This document shows positions 42,237 to 52,800 of a stretch of 64,000 nt of DNA, piece after piece. The stretch's first letter is position 1. Every line of letters begins with the position of its first letter. The stretch spans positions 124,001-188,000 of the forward strand of contig NZ_PDHO01000003.1 of the NCBI RefSeq assembly GCF_002887815.1, in the 5' to 3' direction. The notes under the pieces were generated by a model that saw only the letters and a list, made by a program, of their open reading frames with translations, made no database searches and had not been told where the DNA came from. Source of the DNA: Mycobacterium sp. ENV421 (GTDB lineage: Bacteria > Actinomycetota > Actinomycetes > Mycobacteriales > Mycobacteriaceae). The position numbers and the translations under genes were made by a program.

Positions 42237-44363
42237 TCAGTCGCCTGCGGCGCGGGCCCGGTTTCGGCGGCGACGCTTGTTGTACATGGCCTGATCGGCA
42301 TGCTCGAGGACCCCGTCGATCGATCGCCCGTCACCGGTGCGGTGGGCGGCGAAGCCGATCGTCAACCGTGCCGGCACCTGTATACCCTCGGCGATCGTCA
42401 CCGGTGTGCTCTCCAGCTGATCGGTGATTCGATCGGCCAGGCGGGCGAGCTCCCAGTCGTCGACGGAATCGGTGATTACCAGGAATTCGTCACCCCCCCA
42501 ACGAGCCACCGTGTCACCATCGTCCGCCGCCCCCCGCAGGCGGGCGGCGACTTCGACGAGGAGCAGGTCCCCGGCGCGGTGGCCGTACTGGTCGTTGACG
42601 TTCTTGAAGCGCTCGATATCGCAGAACAGGATGCCGTAACCTCGCCCGCTGACGTCGAGTTGTTCGAGCCGGTTCCAGCCTGCAGACCGATTGGCGACCC
42701 CGGTCAGAGGGTCGGTGGCGGCTTGGCGGGCCAAATCGGCCTCGCGGATGCGATCGGCTGTCACGTCCACGATCTGCGATACGAAGTAGCGCGGTTGATC
42801 TCGCGGTGCGTTCACGACGACGACGGTCAGTGCGCCCCACACGATGCGTCCGTCGGCGGCGATATAGCGTTTGTCGATGCGGTAGGAACGGCGCCGTCCT
42901 TCCAGACATTCGGTGAGAAGTGCGATATCGGCGTCGAGATCGTCGGGGTGGGTGATCTCCTGGAAGGTCAGTTCGGCCAGTTCACGTTTGGTGTATCCGA
43001 GCATGTTCCGCAGGGCGCGGTTGGTGCGCAGAAATGTTCCGTCCAAGCCGACGACGGCCATGCCGATCGGCGAATGGGCGAGCGCTAGTTCAAATCGCCT
43101 TTCGCCCAACAGGTCCACCGCGGTCGGTAACAGGTCGGTTGACGCCGCGGCGGCCGCAGGCGGAAATCCGTGCACGAGAGGACGGGGCCGGCTGAGGTAA
43201 TAGCCTTGCGCGGAACTGATGCCCACCGAGTTGACGGCATCGAGTTCGCCTTGTATCTCAACACCTTCGGCGATCACGGTCGCGCCCATCTGTCCGGCGA
43301 GTTCGGCGATGGCGTGCGCCAGTCGACGCCGGGCGTCGTCGACGTCGATGTGGCGGGTGATCGACTGATCGATCTTGACGAACTCCGGACTCAACTCCAG
43401 CACGTGGGAGAAGGAGGAGAAGCCGGCACCGACGTCGTCGACCGCAACCCGCACGCCGCGCGCACGGCACGGTTCGAGTGCGTCATCGAGCGCGCCGTAG
43501 TCCAGGACAGCGTCATGCTCGGTGAGCTCCAGGACAATTCGCGACGGGTCGACATCCGCCAGCATCTGAGCCCATGGGGCGACCAGCGCGGCGGACGGCG
43601 AGATGTTCACCGCGACGTACACGTCCTCGGGCAGTTGCGGGATCATAGAGATGACCCGCGCCACGATCGCGGTCTCCAATTCGATTCCCAAGCCCAGCAG
43701 TGCGGCCTGGGCGAGGAATCCGTCCGGACGAAACGGCTCACAGGGGAAGCGGGCGAGCGCCTCCACGCCCACCACCTTGCCGGTCACCACCTCGTGAACC
43801 GATTGGAACACCACTTCGAAGTCGCGCTGATACACCACGCGTCGTATCGACGCGCGCTGCGCGGCGGTGGTGTCCCGGCCGGTGTCGGGGGATTCGATCA
43901 GCGTGCCGATGAGCTCGGCGATCTGCTTGACGATGCGCAGGTCGATGTCGGCGAGATAGGGCTTGGACTCGCGGCTCACCGCACACACCATGCCGACGGT
44001 CCCACCGCTGCGGTTGAGCACAGGCACACCGACGTAGGCGCCCAGCCCGAATTCGCTGGTGATCGGCAGGGTGTCGGTGGTCTGGTTGGCGCTGGTGTCG
44101 GGGATGATTCCGGGCAGTCGGCCGTCGATCACGCGCACACAGTACGAGTCGAACAGGGACGCGCGGTCGCCCGAGGACAGTCCGATCGTGTCGGCTTCAC
44201 CGTCCAGTACCTCGAAGACCTGTGCGCCGTCCCGAAAGGACGACAGCCATGCCGTTTCCAAGCCGAGCCGGTTCCGCAGCAGACCCAGCAACGTACGGAC
44301 CAGTTCGACGGGAAGCTCCGCCCCGCGTTCTGCGAGCGGCTCGTCGACCCCGTCGAACCCCAT
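42237..44363 (-). CDS. cyclic-di-GMP protein, GAF-EAL-PAS-GGDEF
   Basis: The product is 708 residues from ATG 44363. A GAF-like domain is followed by an EAL phosphodiesterase domain with the EAL motif at 201-203, NISPSA, ELTEHD, DDVGAGFSSF and AEGVE all retained. A PAS domain comes next, then GGDEF (623-627, intact) preceded by FCDIERFKNVNDQYGH. The RxxD inhibitory site is not preserved (DDGD at that place). Both catalytic domains look competent, so it may make and degrade cyclic-di-GMP. Having EAL before PAS-GGDEF is the reverse of the common GGDEF-EAL order. The frame is open to 44675 and no start has a convincing ribosome-binding site. Confidence 0.88.
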   Translation of the reverse strand: MGFDGVDEPLAERGAELPVELVRTLLGLLRNRLGLETAWLSSFRDGAQVFEVLDGEADTIGLSSGDRASLFDSYCVRVIDGRLPGIIPDTSANQTTDTLPITSEFGLGAYVGVPVLNRSGGTVGMVCAVSRESKPYLADIDLRIVKQIAELIGTLIESPDTGRDTTAAQRASIRRVVYQRDFEVVFQSVHEVVTGKVVGVEALARFPCEPFRPDGFLAQAALLGLGIELETAIVARVISMIPQLPEDVYVAVNISPSAALVAPWAQMLADVDPSRIVLELTEHDAVLDYGALDDALEPCRARGVRVAVDDVGAGFSSFSHVLELSPEFVKIDQSITRHIDVDDARRRLAHAIAELAGQMGATVIAEGVEIQGELDAVNSVGISSAQGYYLSRPRPLVHGFPPAAAAASTDLLPTAVDLLGERRFELALAHSPIGMAVVGLDGTFLRTNRALRNMLGYTKRELAELTFQEITHPDDLDADIALLTECLEGRRRSYRIDKRYIAADGRIVWGALTVVVVNAPRDQPRYFVSQIVDVTADRIREADLARQAATDPLTGVANRSAGWNRLEQLDVSGRGYGILFCDIERFKNVNDQYGHRAGDLLLVEVAARLRGAADDGDTVARWGGDEFLVITDSVDDWELARLADRITDQLESTPVTIAEGIQVPARLTIGFAAHRTGDGRSIDGVLEHADQAMYNKRRRRNRARAAGD

Positions 44364-44791
44364 AGCCACCAGTAGACCGCACCACCGGTGAATCTGCACT
44401 GGAATGCCACTGTCGGTAAGACAGTTTGCCAAGGCGTCATATCGCAAGACGTGGACGCCGCGATCGTGAGCACGCGCGCTTAGCCAGTCGACGGGGCCCA
44501 CGCCCGGCGTGCGCCGGCCGACCCGCAATCCGGGTCGCGGCTCGGCGGTGTTGCTGGCGGCGATCGGGATCCACGGCCGGGCAGGTGAGCCGTCTGTTCG
44601 GGCGGCGACGGTCGTGGCTCGTGATGTCGCGAAATATGCGGCTGCTGCGGGGTTCCGGATCAAACTGGCGTTCAATCCATCCGATGTGCACGCTTACCGG
44701 ACGCGGCAGCGGTGCGATCGATAGTCTGCACTTTGCGTTTGCGCGGTCTCGTGTGAACGCGACCCGCACCGCACCGACAGAACGGAACGCA
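44364..44791. other. 428-base divergent intergenic stretch, no gene recognised
   Basis: The region separates the leftward cyclic-di-GMP gene from the rightward universal stress protein gene and must contain both promoters. No clear palindrome, DosR-like box or RNA structure was recognised. The leftward frame stays open through most of it, to 44675, so up to 104 extra N-terminal residues cannot be excluded. Confidence 0.5.
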
Positions 44792-45655
44792 GTGAGACTG
44801 CTCATCGGATACCTGGCCACCCCTGGCGGCGCCGACGCGTTGGCCCTGGGCGTGCGGTTGGCCAGGACCCTCGGCGCCGAGCTGGAGATCTGCTCGGTGC
44901 TGCCGGTTCCCATTCCCCTTGACTCCGAGTATCAGAGCGAACTCGCCACCCAGGCCACGCAGTGGCTGCGTGAGGCCCAGAAGTCAGTGCCGGATGACGT
45001 CACCGCGCATATCCACGTGAGCTTCCACGAATCCTTCGCCGAGGGCATCAGCCGCGAGGCCGAGCGGCTGGAGGTGGCCGCGATCGTCGTCGGCGGATCG
45101 GGTGGCTTTGCCGCCGGATTCACCCTGGGCTCCGTCGTCAACGAACTGTTGCATTCGGCTCCGGTCCCGGTGGCCGTCGCCCCGCGCGGCACCCGGCACT
45201 CCGACGTCGAACGGGTCCGCAGCATCACCTGCGGGGTGGGCACCCGGCCGGGCGCCGAGCATCTGCTCGACCTCGCGGTGCGGGTGAGCACTGCTGCCGG
45301 AGTTCCGTTGCGGCTGGTGTCGTTGGTCGCGCTCGACCACTACGGCGCACGAAGCAAGGTCAGCGCCGAGGGGACCCGCCAACAGGCACTCGACCACGCC
45401 GCCGCGATTCTGGCGTCCGCCGAGTCGTCGCTACCCCAACGGTTTCCGGTCACCGTTGTGGTCGCCGAGGGCGCCACGGTCGAGGCGGCGGTGGAGAAGC
45501 TCGACTGGCGCGACGGCGATCTCATCATCGTCGGCTCCAGCCGGCTGGCTCAACCGAGACGACTGTTCCTCGGATCGACGGCGGCGAAGATGATGCGGGT
45601 GCTGCACGTGCCTCTCGTCGTCGTCCCCGGCCCCGACGCCGCCACCGACCACTAG
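44792..45655 (+). CDS. universal stress protein with two tandem Usp domains
   Basis: This 287-residue protein has two UspA-like halves. The first (1-140) has LLIGYLATPGGADALALGVRLA and an ATP-loop-like VGGSGGFAAGFTLGSVVNELLHSAPVPVAV. The second has LIIVGSSRLAQPRRLFLGSTAAKMMRVLHVPLVVVP. The G-x2-G-x9-G-S/T type loops suggest ATP binding. GTG 44792 is chosen by homology to Usp N-termini; the upstream GGAAC is a weak ribosome-binding site. The permease gene follows after 13 bases, forming a two-gene unit. Confidence 0.88.
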   Translation: MRLLIGYLATPGGADALALGVRLARTLGAELEICSVLPVPIPLDSEYQSELATQATQWLREAQKSVPDDVTAHIHVSFHESFAEGISREAERLEVAAIVVGGSGGFAAGFTLGSVVNELLHSAPVPVAVAPRGTRHSDVERVRSITCGVGTRPGAEHLLDLAVRVSTAAGVPLRLVSLVALDHYGARSKVSAEGTRQQALDHAAAILASAESSLPQRFPVTVVVAEGATVEAAVEKLDWRDGDLIIVGSSRLAQPRRLFLGSTAAKMMRVLHVPLVVVPGPDAATDH

Positions 45656-45668
45656 GAAGGCAAAGAAC

Positions 45669-47063
45669 TTGTCGCAAAACGCATCTGCGCCGAGATCGCA
45701 CCTCTCGAGGTCGCTCGGGTTGTGGGCTGTCGTCGGTCTGGGCTTGGGCTACATGACTCCCATGACGGTCTTCGACACGTTCGGGATCGTCTCCGGCGAA
45801 ACGAACGGGGTGGTACCGCTCGCCTACATCGTCGCTTTGATCGCGATGGTGTTCACCGCGATCAGCTACGGCCGGATGACCCGGGTCTACCCGTCGGCGG
45901 GTTCGGCCTACACCTACGCATCGGAGACCATTCACCCGAACTTCGGCTTCGTGGTCGGATGGTCCTCGCTGCTGGACTATCTGCTGCTTCCGATGGTGAA
46001 TGCGGTCATCGCCCGTATCTACTTCGAGTCGTTCTTCCCGTCGGCGCCGTCGTGGGTCTTCGTACTGGTGTACGTCGCCGCCATCACCGCGCTGAATTAC
46101 CTGAGTATGAAGGGAACCTCGCGCGTCAACGGAATTCTCGTGGTGTTCCAGATCGTCCTCATCGGCGCCTTCCTGGTGTTGGCGACCATCGCGCTGAGCA
46201 AGGGCGTCGGCGCGGGGACGATCTTCACCCTGGATCCGCTGGTCCACGAAGGCGTCCAGATGCAGGCCGTGGTCGCCGGTGCGACCGTCGTCTGCTTCTC
46301 GTTCATCGGCTTCGATGCGATCACGATGTACGCCGAGGAAGCGAAATCGCCGGACGTCGTGCCACGGGCAATCGTGCTGGCACTGCTCATCGGCGGGGGC
46401 ATCTTCTTCGTTGCGGCGTGGTTCAGCCAGTCGGTGTTTCCGACCCTCGACGGGTTCGAGGTCACCGATGACACGCTGCCCGAGATGGCGCTGAAGGTCG
46501 GCGGCATGTTGTTCAAAGTGTTCTTCGTGTCAGCCGCTCTGGCCGCGGTGGTGGCGTCGAGCCTCGCATCGCATGCCAGCGTCGCGCGGATGATCTACGT
46601 GATGGGCCGCAACGGAAGGGGACGATTCGGGCGGTTCCTGTCCTACATCCACCCTCGGTTCCTCACCCCTGCGCACGCCGTCATCATTGTCGGTGTGGTG
46701 TCACTGCTCGCGGTGAATTTCACCCTGGAATTCGCCTCGTCGATGATCAACTTCGGTGCCCTCATCGCATTCACCGTGGTGAATCTGACGATCATCGTGC
46801 TGTTCGCGTTCCGCCTGAAGCGCCGTCGCACCCCGAAAGAGATCGCCACCAACATCGTGCTTCCGGCGATCGGCATGGCGCTGACCGGGGCGCTGTGGGT
46901 CAACCTGCATTTCGATGCGCTGCTTTACGGCGGCATCTGGCTGGCGATCGGGATCGCGGTACTGATCTACCTGACCAAGGGTTTCCGCGACCAGCTGACG
47001 ATGCGGATCGAAGACGAGACCCTGACCGAGGAAGGCGTCACGGTCCCAGACTTCAAGCACTAG
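45669..47063 (+). CDS. APC-superfamily amino acid/polyamine permease
   Basis: This 464-residue transporter has 12 membrane segments. It carries an N-terminal GLGLGYMTPMTVFDTFGIVSGETNG substrate-binding helix region (unwound TM1), then SYGRMTRVYPSAGSAYTYA and SFIGFDAITMYAEEAKSPDVVPRAI, all typical of APC permeases. The substrate is likely an amino acid or amine. A rare TTG start (45669) is supported by AGGAAGG about 8 bases upstream and by the position of the first helix. It is coupled with the universal stress protein gene, an arrangement seen for stress-linked permeases. Confidence 0.9.
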   Translation: MSQNASAPRSHLSRSLGLWAVVGLGLGYMTPMTVFDTFGIVSGETNGVVPLAYIVALIAMVFTAISYGRMTRVYPSAGSAYTYASETIHPNFGFVVGWSSLLDYLLLPMVNAVIARIYFESFFPSAPSWVFVLVYVAAITALNYLSMKGTSRVNGILVVFQIVLIGAFLVLATIALSKGVGAGTIFTLDPLVHEGVQMQAVVAGATVVCFSFIGFDAITMYAEEAKSPDVVPRAIVLALLIGGGIFFVAAWFSQSVFPTLDGFEVTDDTLPEMALKVGGMLFKVFFVSAALAAVVASSLASHASVARMIYVMGRNGRGRFGRFLSYIHPRFLTPAHAVIIVGVVSLLAVNFTLEFASSMINFGALIAFTVVNLTIIVLFAFRLKRRRTPKEIATNIVLPAIGMALTGALWVNLHFDALLYGGIWLAIGIAVLIYLTKGFRDQLTMRIEDETLTEEGVTVPDFKH

Positions 47064-47256
47064 ACACCCGGCATCGACGTGCCGCGCCGACCCGGCCCCG
47101 GCGTGGGCCCGGAATTTGCTGAATCTGTCGATTGTCAACTGCGCCGGGCCTGCGGGGCGGCACACTTGTGGAACGAATTGTTGTTCACGAAAAGAGGCCG
47201 GGGGTGGACGCTCGAGTGCTTGTGCCGGACCTTGCGCGGGAGGGAACACTGATCCT

Positions 47257-49863
47257 GTGCTGATCGATGGCGTGGTGGATGGGTCCACGACAGCCGAGAG
47301 CAAGCAGACGGTGTTGGTGGTCGACGACGACGCCCGTCTGCGGGACCTGCTGTGCACCGTGCTGACGCCGCTGGACTGCGAGCTTGTCCAGGCCGGCTCC
47401 GGTGAAGAGGCGCTCACGGCGCTTCTTCAGCGCAAGGTGTCCGTGATCGTCCTCGACATCAACATGCCCGGGATGGGTGGATTCGAGACGGCGCAACTCA
47501 TCCGGGAAGCCGACGAGTTGGCCTCGACGCCGATCATCTTCCTCACCGGCCAGGCCGACGATGGGGATCTGGATCGCGGCTACGACCTCGGCGCGGTCGA
47601 CTTTCTGCTCAAACCGGTTTCCGCGGCGGTGTTGTACGCCAAAGTGAAGGCGTTGCTGGAGCTGGATCGGTCGTTCGCCAGATTGCGGATCGAGGCAGCG
47701 AAGCTGCATGACCAACAACTCCAGATCGCACGAGCCGCCGAGAGCCGGCAGCGCGAGGAGTTGGCCCTCGCGCGGCGGCGGGCGAGGTTGGCGACGATCT
47801 TCACCGAAGGCAGCCTTGATCTGGCCGCGCTCGAGAAGACCATCGTCACCGAGTTGAGCCGAATCTTCTCCGCGGAGTGCCTGCTCCGGGTGGCGGTTCG
47901 TGACAACGATTGGCACGACACGTTTTCCGATCCGGAGGCGGACCGAACGCCGGAAGCGGTTCAGTCGTGGCTTGCCGAGCAAGTGGCCGGCGCCGTCGGT
48001 GGCATCACACCGCACGCGGCGGTACTGGTCGAGGAGTTGATGGCCCGCGGTGAACATGTCGGCTTCGTCTGCGTCGGCCGAACCGATGGCCCGGCCTTCT
48101 CCGAAGTCGAAGCGGCGCTGTTCCGCGGCGTCTCGGCGGCGGCCGCGCTCGCGATTTCCAACGCAACCCTCTATCGCGTCCAAGCCGAGTACGCCGCCGT
48201 CATGCAGGCCACCGCCGACGCGATCCTCGCCGTGGACGTCTCGGGTGCCATTCGCAGCTGCAACAAGGCCGCGACGGCCCTGTTCAGCGGGCAGGCCGAC
48301 ACCCTGATCGGCCGGTCCATCGTCGACCTTGCCACCGATGCTCACCGGGCCCGGTTACGTGAGCAGTTGGACCTCACTCTCGCGACACACCAGGAGATGT
48401 CGATGGAGATGACGTTCGCCGCCGGCACCCGTCGTCCCGTCGACGTCTTGATCACCCTGTCGCCGATCGGTGAATCCGTCGACCTGCACGTCGCGGTCGT
48501 GGTTCATGACCTGACCGAGATCAAACAAGCCCAGATGGTGATCAGCCATCTGGCAAGCCACGACCCGCTGACCGATCTGGCCAATCGCCGGCAACTCAAC
48601 GAGCGGCTCGCGGAGCTGTCCCGCTGCCGCGACGGAAAACTCGTGGCGCTGCTGTACATGGACGTCAACAGGTTCAAGTCGGTCAACGACACCTACGGCC
48701 ATGACACCGGCGACGAACTGCTGGTCGAAGTGGCCGACCGACTTCGGTCGGCCGCCGGGAGCGATGCGCTGGTGTGCCGGATCGGCGGCGACGAGTTCAT
48801 CGTCGTATTCGAAGACGTGCCGTCGGTGGATCATGCTGTCGCAGAGGGCAACCGCATTCTGCGGCGCGTCCAGGGGGAGCCGGTGCGGTGTGAGGCGGTG
48901 ACGCTGCGGCCGTCGTTGAGTATGGGCATCTCGTGCCTGGGCGACAGTGCTCGTACGCCGGAAGAGCTGCTGTCCCAAGCCGATATCGCAATGTTCGAGT
49001 CCAAGAAGAACCGCTTGGACGAATGCGTGCTCTACACCGACGGGATCGGTTCACGGCACAGGGGGAAAGTGGACCTGCGATCGGAAGTGGCGGGCGCCAT
49101 CTCCCGATCGGAGTTCCGGATGGCCTATCAGCCCATTGTGAATTCGACGACCGGAGCGCTTTTCGGCCTCGAGGCGCTGGTTCGGTGGCGCATCGGTGGC
49201 GAGGAGATGCCGGCCACCGACATCATCGCGTTGGCCGAGAGCGCCGGACAGATCACCCCGCTGAGCCGCTGGATTCTGCTGCGGAGTTTCGAGGACTACG
49301 CCGCCCTGGGAAGGGACGATCTCAAACTGCATGTCAACCTTTCACCGGACCACGTCGGGGACGGCAGCTTCCTCGACGACCTGATCGGTGCTCAGCGTGA
49401 CTGCGGGATACCGCCGGAGAACATCTGCCTGGAACTCACCGAACGGACGTTCTACGGTGATCCGGCTCCGGCCTGCATGGCGCTACGGCATGCTCGCAGC
49501 ATCGGATTCAACCTTGTGATAGACGATTTCGGTGTCGATCACGCCAGCATGACGAATTTGCTGCATGTTCCCGTCGACTGGCTGAAGATCGACCGCACCT
49601 TCGTCGCCGAGGTGCATGACGACCAGCGCGTCCAACGCCTGGTGCGCAGCCAGATCGCCCTTGCCGCTTGCATGCATGTGGATCTGATAGCGGAGGGCGT
49701 GGAGAACCAGAAGCAGGCGGACTGGCTCAGGGACGCGGGATGCCTGCTGCAACAGGGATTCCTGTACGCCCAGCCGATCGAGGCGATCGACCTTGACGCT
49801 CAGGTCGAGAACTGGCCAACGGCGTGGACTAACGGCGATTCCGGTGAGGCAAAGGTGATATGA
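47257..49863 (+). CDS. response-regulator cyclic-di-GMP enzyme, REC-GAF-PAS-GGDEF-EAL
   Basis: This 868-residue protein begins with a receiver domain (VLVVDDDARLRDLL, phosphoacceptor Asp67 in VLDINMPG, and LKPVS). A coiled coil, a GAF-like domain and a PAS domain follow. GGDEF is intact at 510-514 with MDVNRFKSVNDTYGHDTGDE before it. EAL is at 639-641 in LEALVRW, with HVNLSP, LELTER, IDDFGVD and AEGVEN. Phosphorylation of the receiver probably sets the balance of synthesis and breakdown of cyclic-di-GMP. GTG 47257 is chosen because GGGAGGG lies upstream and the receiver fits at once. Its stop overlaps the histidine kinase start by ATGA. Confidence 0.9.
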   Translation: MLIDGVVDGSTTAESKQTVLVVDDDARLRDLLCTVLTPLDCELVQAGSGEEALTALLQRKVSVIVLDINMPGMGGFETAQLIREADELASTPIIFLTGQADDGDLDRGYDLGAVDFLLKPVSAAVLYAKVKALLELDRSFARLRIEAAKLHDQQLQIARAAESRQREELALARRRARLATIFTEGSLDLAALEKTIVTELSRIFSAECLLRVAVRDNDWHDTFSDPEADRTPEAVQSWLAEQVAGAVGGITPHAAVLVEELMARGEHVGFVCVGRTDGPAFSEVEAALFRGVSAAAALAISNATLYRVQAEYAAVMQATADAILAVDVSGAIRSCNKAATALFSGQADTLIGRSIVDLATDAHRARLREQLDLTLATHQEMSMEMTFAAGTRRPVDVLITLSPIGESVDLHVAVVVHDLTEIKQAQMVISHLASHDPLTDLANRRQLNERLAELSRCRDGKLVALLYMDVNRFKSVNDTYGHDTGDELLVEVADRLRSAAGSDALVCRIGGDEFIVVFEDVPSVDHAVAEGNRILRRVQGEPVRCEAVTLRPSLSMGISCLGDSARTPEELLSQADIAMFESKKNRLDECVLYTDGIGSRHRGKVDLRSEVAGAISRSEFRMAYQPIVNSTTGALFGLEALVRWRIGGEEMPATDIIALAESAGQITPLSRWILLRSFEDYAALGRDDLKLHVNLSPDHVGDGSFLDDLIGAQRDCGIPPENICLELTERTFYGDPAPACMALRHARSIGFNLVIDDFGVDHASMTNLLHVPVDWLKIDRTFVAEVHDDQRVQRLVRSQIALAACMHVDLIAEGVENQKQADWLRDAGCLLQQGFLYAQPIEAIDLDAQVENWPTAWTNGDSGEAKVI

Positions 49864-52800
49864 AGCTTGCGACCCGATTGGCAATCGTGTGCGGTTGCGC
49901 GCTGCTGGCCGTCATCATGGCGAACACGCTCTATACCGTTCAATTGCGGCGGATCACCGATCTCTACGAGGAACGCAGCCAAGCCCGCGATGGCCAGGTC
50001 GCCGCCCTCGACATTCAACGGGATCTGAAGGCGCTGCTCGTCACCCGCGACAGGTTGCTGCTCGCCACTGACCCGGGGCGCCGCGCAGAGCTCAACGGCC
50101 AGCTCGACAACCTCGATCAATCGGTCGACACCGAGCTTCGGGCGGCCGCCGAGACCAATGACAACAGCACCGTCCGCATGCTGTCCCAACAAGCATTGGC
50201 AACCTGGACGGCATTCCGGTCCGAGCTCCAGAGCACCCAGAATGCGGGAGCTCCAACGCTTTCCGACCGAGGCATCGAAGGACAGGTCGCCCTGCTGGAG
50301 AGTCAGCTCAGCAACATGGAGCAGGAGGCGGTCAAGGCCGTCGACAACTCCAACACTCAGGCGGCCAAGGCGGTCGCTTTCGCCAAGACCATGCTGTGGA
50401 TCTTCGCCAGCGCGATCGTCCTGGTATTGGGCATACTGCTGTACTTCACCAGCCGAAACATCCACCGCACCGTGACGCGGGCTGCAGAACAGAACGAAAA
50501 GGCCAGGCGCGCCAAGGAGATCCAGGCAAGTCTGATGACCGAGGTGCAGACTGCAGCCGACCTGCCGGCTGCGGCGTCGATCATCGTGTCACGCACCGCT
50601 CAGGCACTCGACGCCAAGCACGGCGCCCTCTACCTGCGTCAGACCGACAAGGTCGACGAGTTCGCCCTGGTCGCGTCGTACGCCTTCCACCGGCGTAAGG
50701 ATCTGCCGTACTCCTTCGGGCTCGGAGATGGTCTGGTCGGCCAGTGCGCCCTGGAGGGCAATCGGATCGAAGTCACCGGAGCACCGAGCGATTACGTCGA
50801 GATCGTCTCGGGGCTGGGCAAAACGGAGCCCGTGTCGCTCATCTTGATCCCGATCAAGTCCGAGTCGGAGGTGCACGGCGTTCTCGAGCTGGCCGGTCTG
50901 AGGCTGTTCTCCGACGATGATGTCGAACTCGCGGAGAGCATCGCGCTTGGCGCCGGAGTGGCACTGAGCGCCATCGAATCGGCGCAGCAGACCAGCGAGT
51001 TGTTGCGACTGTCCCAGGCGCAGACCGAGGAACTGCAAGCACAGGAAGAAGAGCTACGGACCGCGAACGAGCAACTGACCCAACGCGAGGACCAGCTGTC
51101 GGCGCAGAATGCCGAACTGGAGGAGACGACCGAAGAACTGCGGTCCCAGCAGGAGGAGCTCAAGGCGAGCTCGGAACGGCTGGAGACCCAGGCCCAGTCT
51201 CTGGAGGCCAAGAACGAAGAGCTGCACCGCCTCAGCCAGACCCTGGAAGCGAAGGCTGAGGAACTGGCTGTCTCTTCGCGGTACAAGTCGGAGTTCCTGG
51301 CGAATATGTCGCACGAACTGCGCACACCGCTGAACAGCATTTTGATCCTCGCCGGTCTCCTGGCTGATTCCGAGGATTCGCTCACCGACAAACAGCAGGA
51401 GTTCGCCGAGACGATTCAACAGTCCGGCAAGGACCTCTTGAACCTCATCGACGAGGTTCTCGACCTCGCCAAGGTCGAATCCGGATCCTTGCGCCTCGAG
51501 CGCGAAGTGATCGTGGTGAGCGACCTCGTCGCCTTCCTCGAGCGCACATTCCGGCCGATAGCGGAGAACAAGGGCGTCGCTTTCCGGGTCGTGGTGAGTG
51601 ACTCTGCCCCAGCACAACTCATCAGCGACTACACGCGGGTGAAACAGATTGCGAAGAATCTGATCGCCAACGCGATCAAGTTCACCGACGAGGGATCGGT
51701 GACCGTAACGCTGTCGGGGGCAGGTGACAACGAGGGCAACCCGGGCAACAGCTATCTCGCGATGGCCGTCACCGACACCGGGATCGGCATCGACGAGAAC
51801 GATCACCACCTGATCTTCGAGTCCTTCCAACAGGCAGCGCGGGGCACCACCCGGCAGTACGGCGGCACCGGGCTGGGACTGGCGATCAGCCGGGAACTGG
51901 CCCGTAACCTCGGCGGCGAGATCACCCTCCGCAGCGCGCTGGGCGAGGGGTCCACGTTCACCTGCCACCTGCCCGTCGCAGGTCCGCACGGGGCTGACTC
52001 CGCGCCGTCCGCGACCCCGACCTCCGCGCTGGGGCCGAGCGGTCCGGTCGCCGAACCCGTTCCAATGCCGGTGTCCGGGAACGGCGCCGGCCCTGCCGTA
52101 GACGGCACCTCGCCTCGCCAACTCGACGGCGCGTTCGCGAGCAACGGCGCGGTGGACATTTCGGACATCGACTGGCCGCGCGGAACCAAGCCGGTCCTGT
52201 TGGTGGTCGAGGACGACCCCACGTTCGCGGGGTTGTTGGTCGAACTGGCCACCGAGGCCGGCTTCGACGCGGTGGTCACGGCCAGCGGCCGGACGGCTCT
52301 GGCGCTGGCCAAGGAACGCCAACCCGCCGCGATCACGTTGGACATCGGTCTGCCGGATATGGCCGGCTGGGTGGTTCTCGATGTCCTCAAACACGACCTC
52401 GCCACGCGCCACATCCCGGTCAACGTCATCTCGGGCTCCAACGACGACGGCCGCGGTCGGCGGATGGGCGCCATTCACACGTTGAACAAGCCCGCCGACG
52501 TCGCCGACCTCCGTTCGATGTTCGGTGCGGTCGCCGAATTCCTGAAGCCCGGACCGCGACACGTATTGGTCGCCGAGGACGACGCCAGCCAGCGCCAGGT
52601 CGTCAAGCACATGATCGAGAGCGACGACATCGCGATCACCTGTGTCGGCACCGGTCAGCAGGTGCTCGCCGAACTGGCCGGGCCGACGTCCTACGACTGC
52701 CTGGTCCTCGATCTGGGGTTGCCCGACATGGATGGCATCGACCTCATCGAGCGAGTCAAGGACCAGCTCAAGCAGAAACATCTGCCGGTAATCGTGCACA

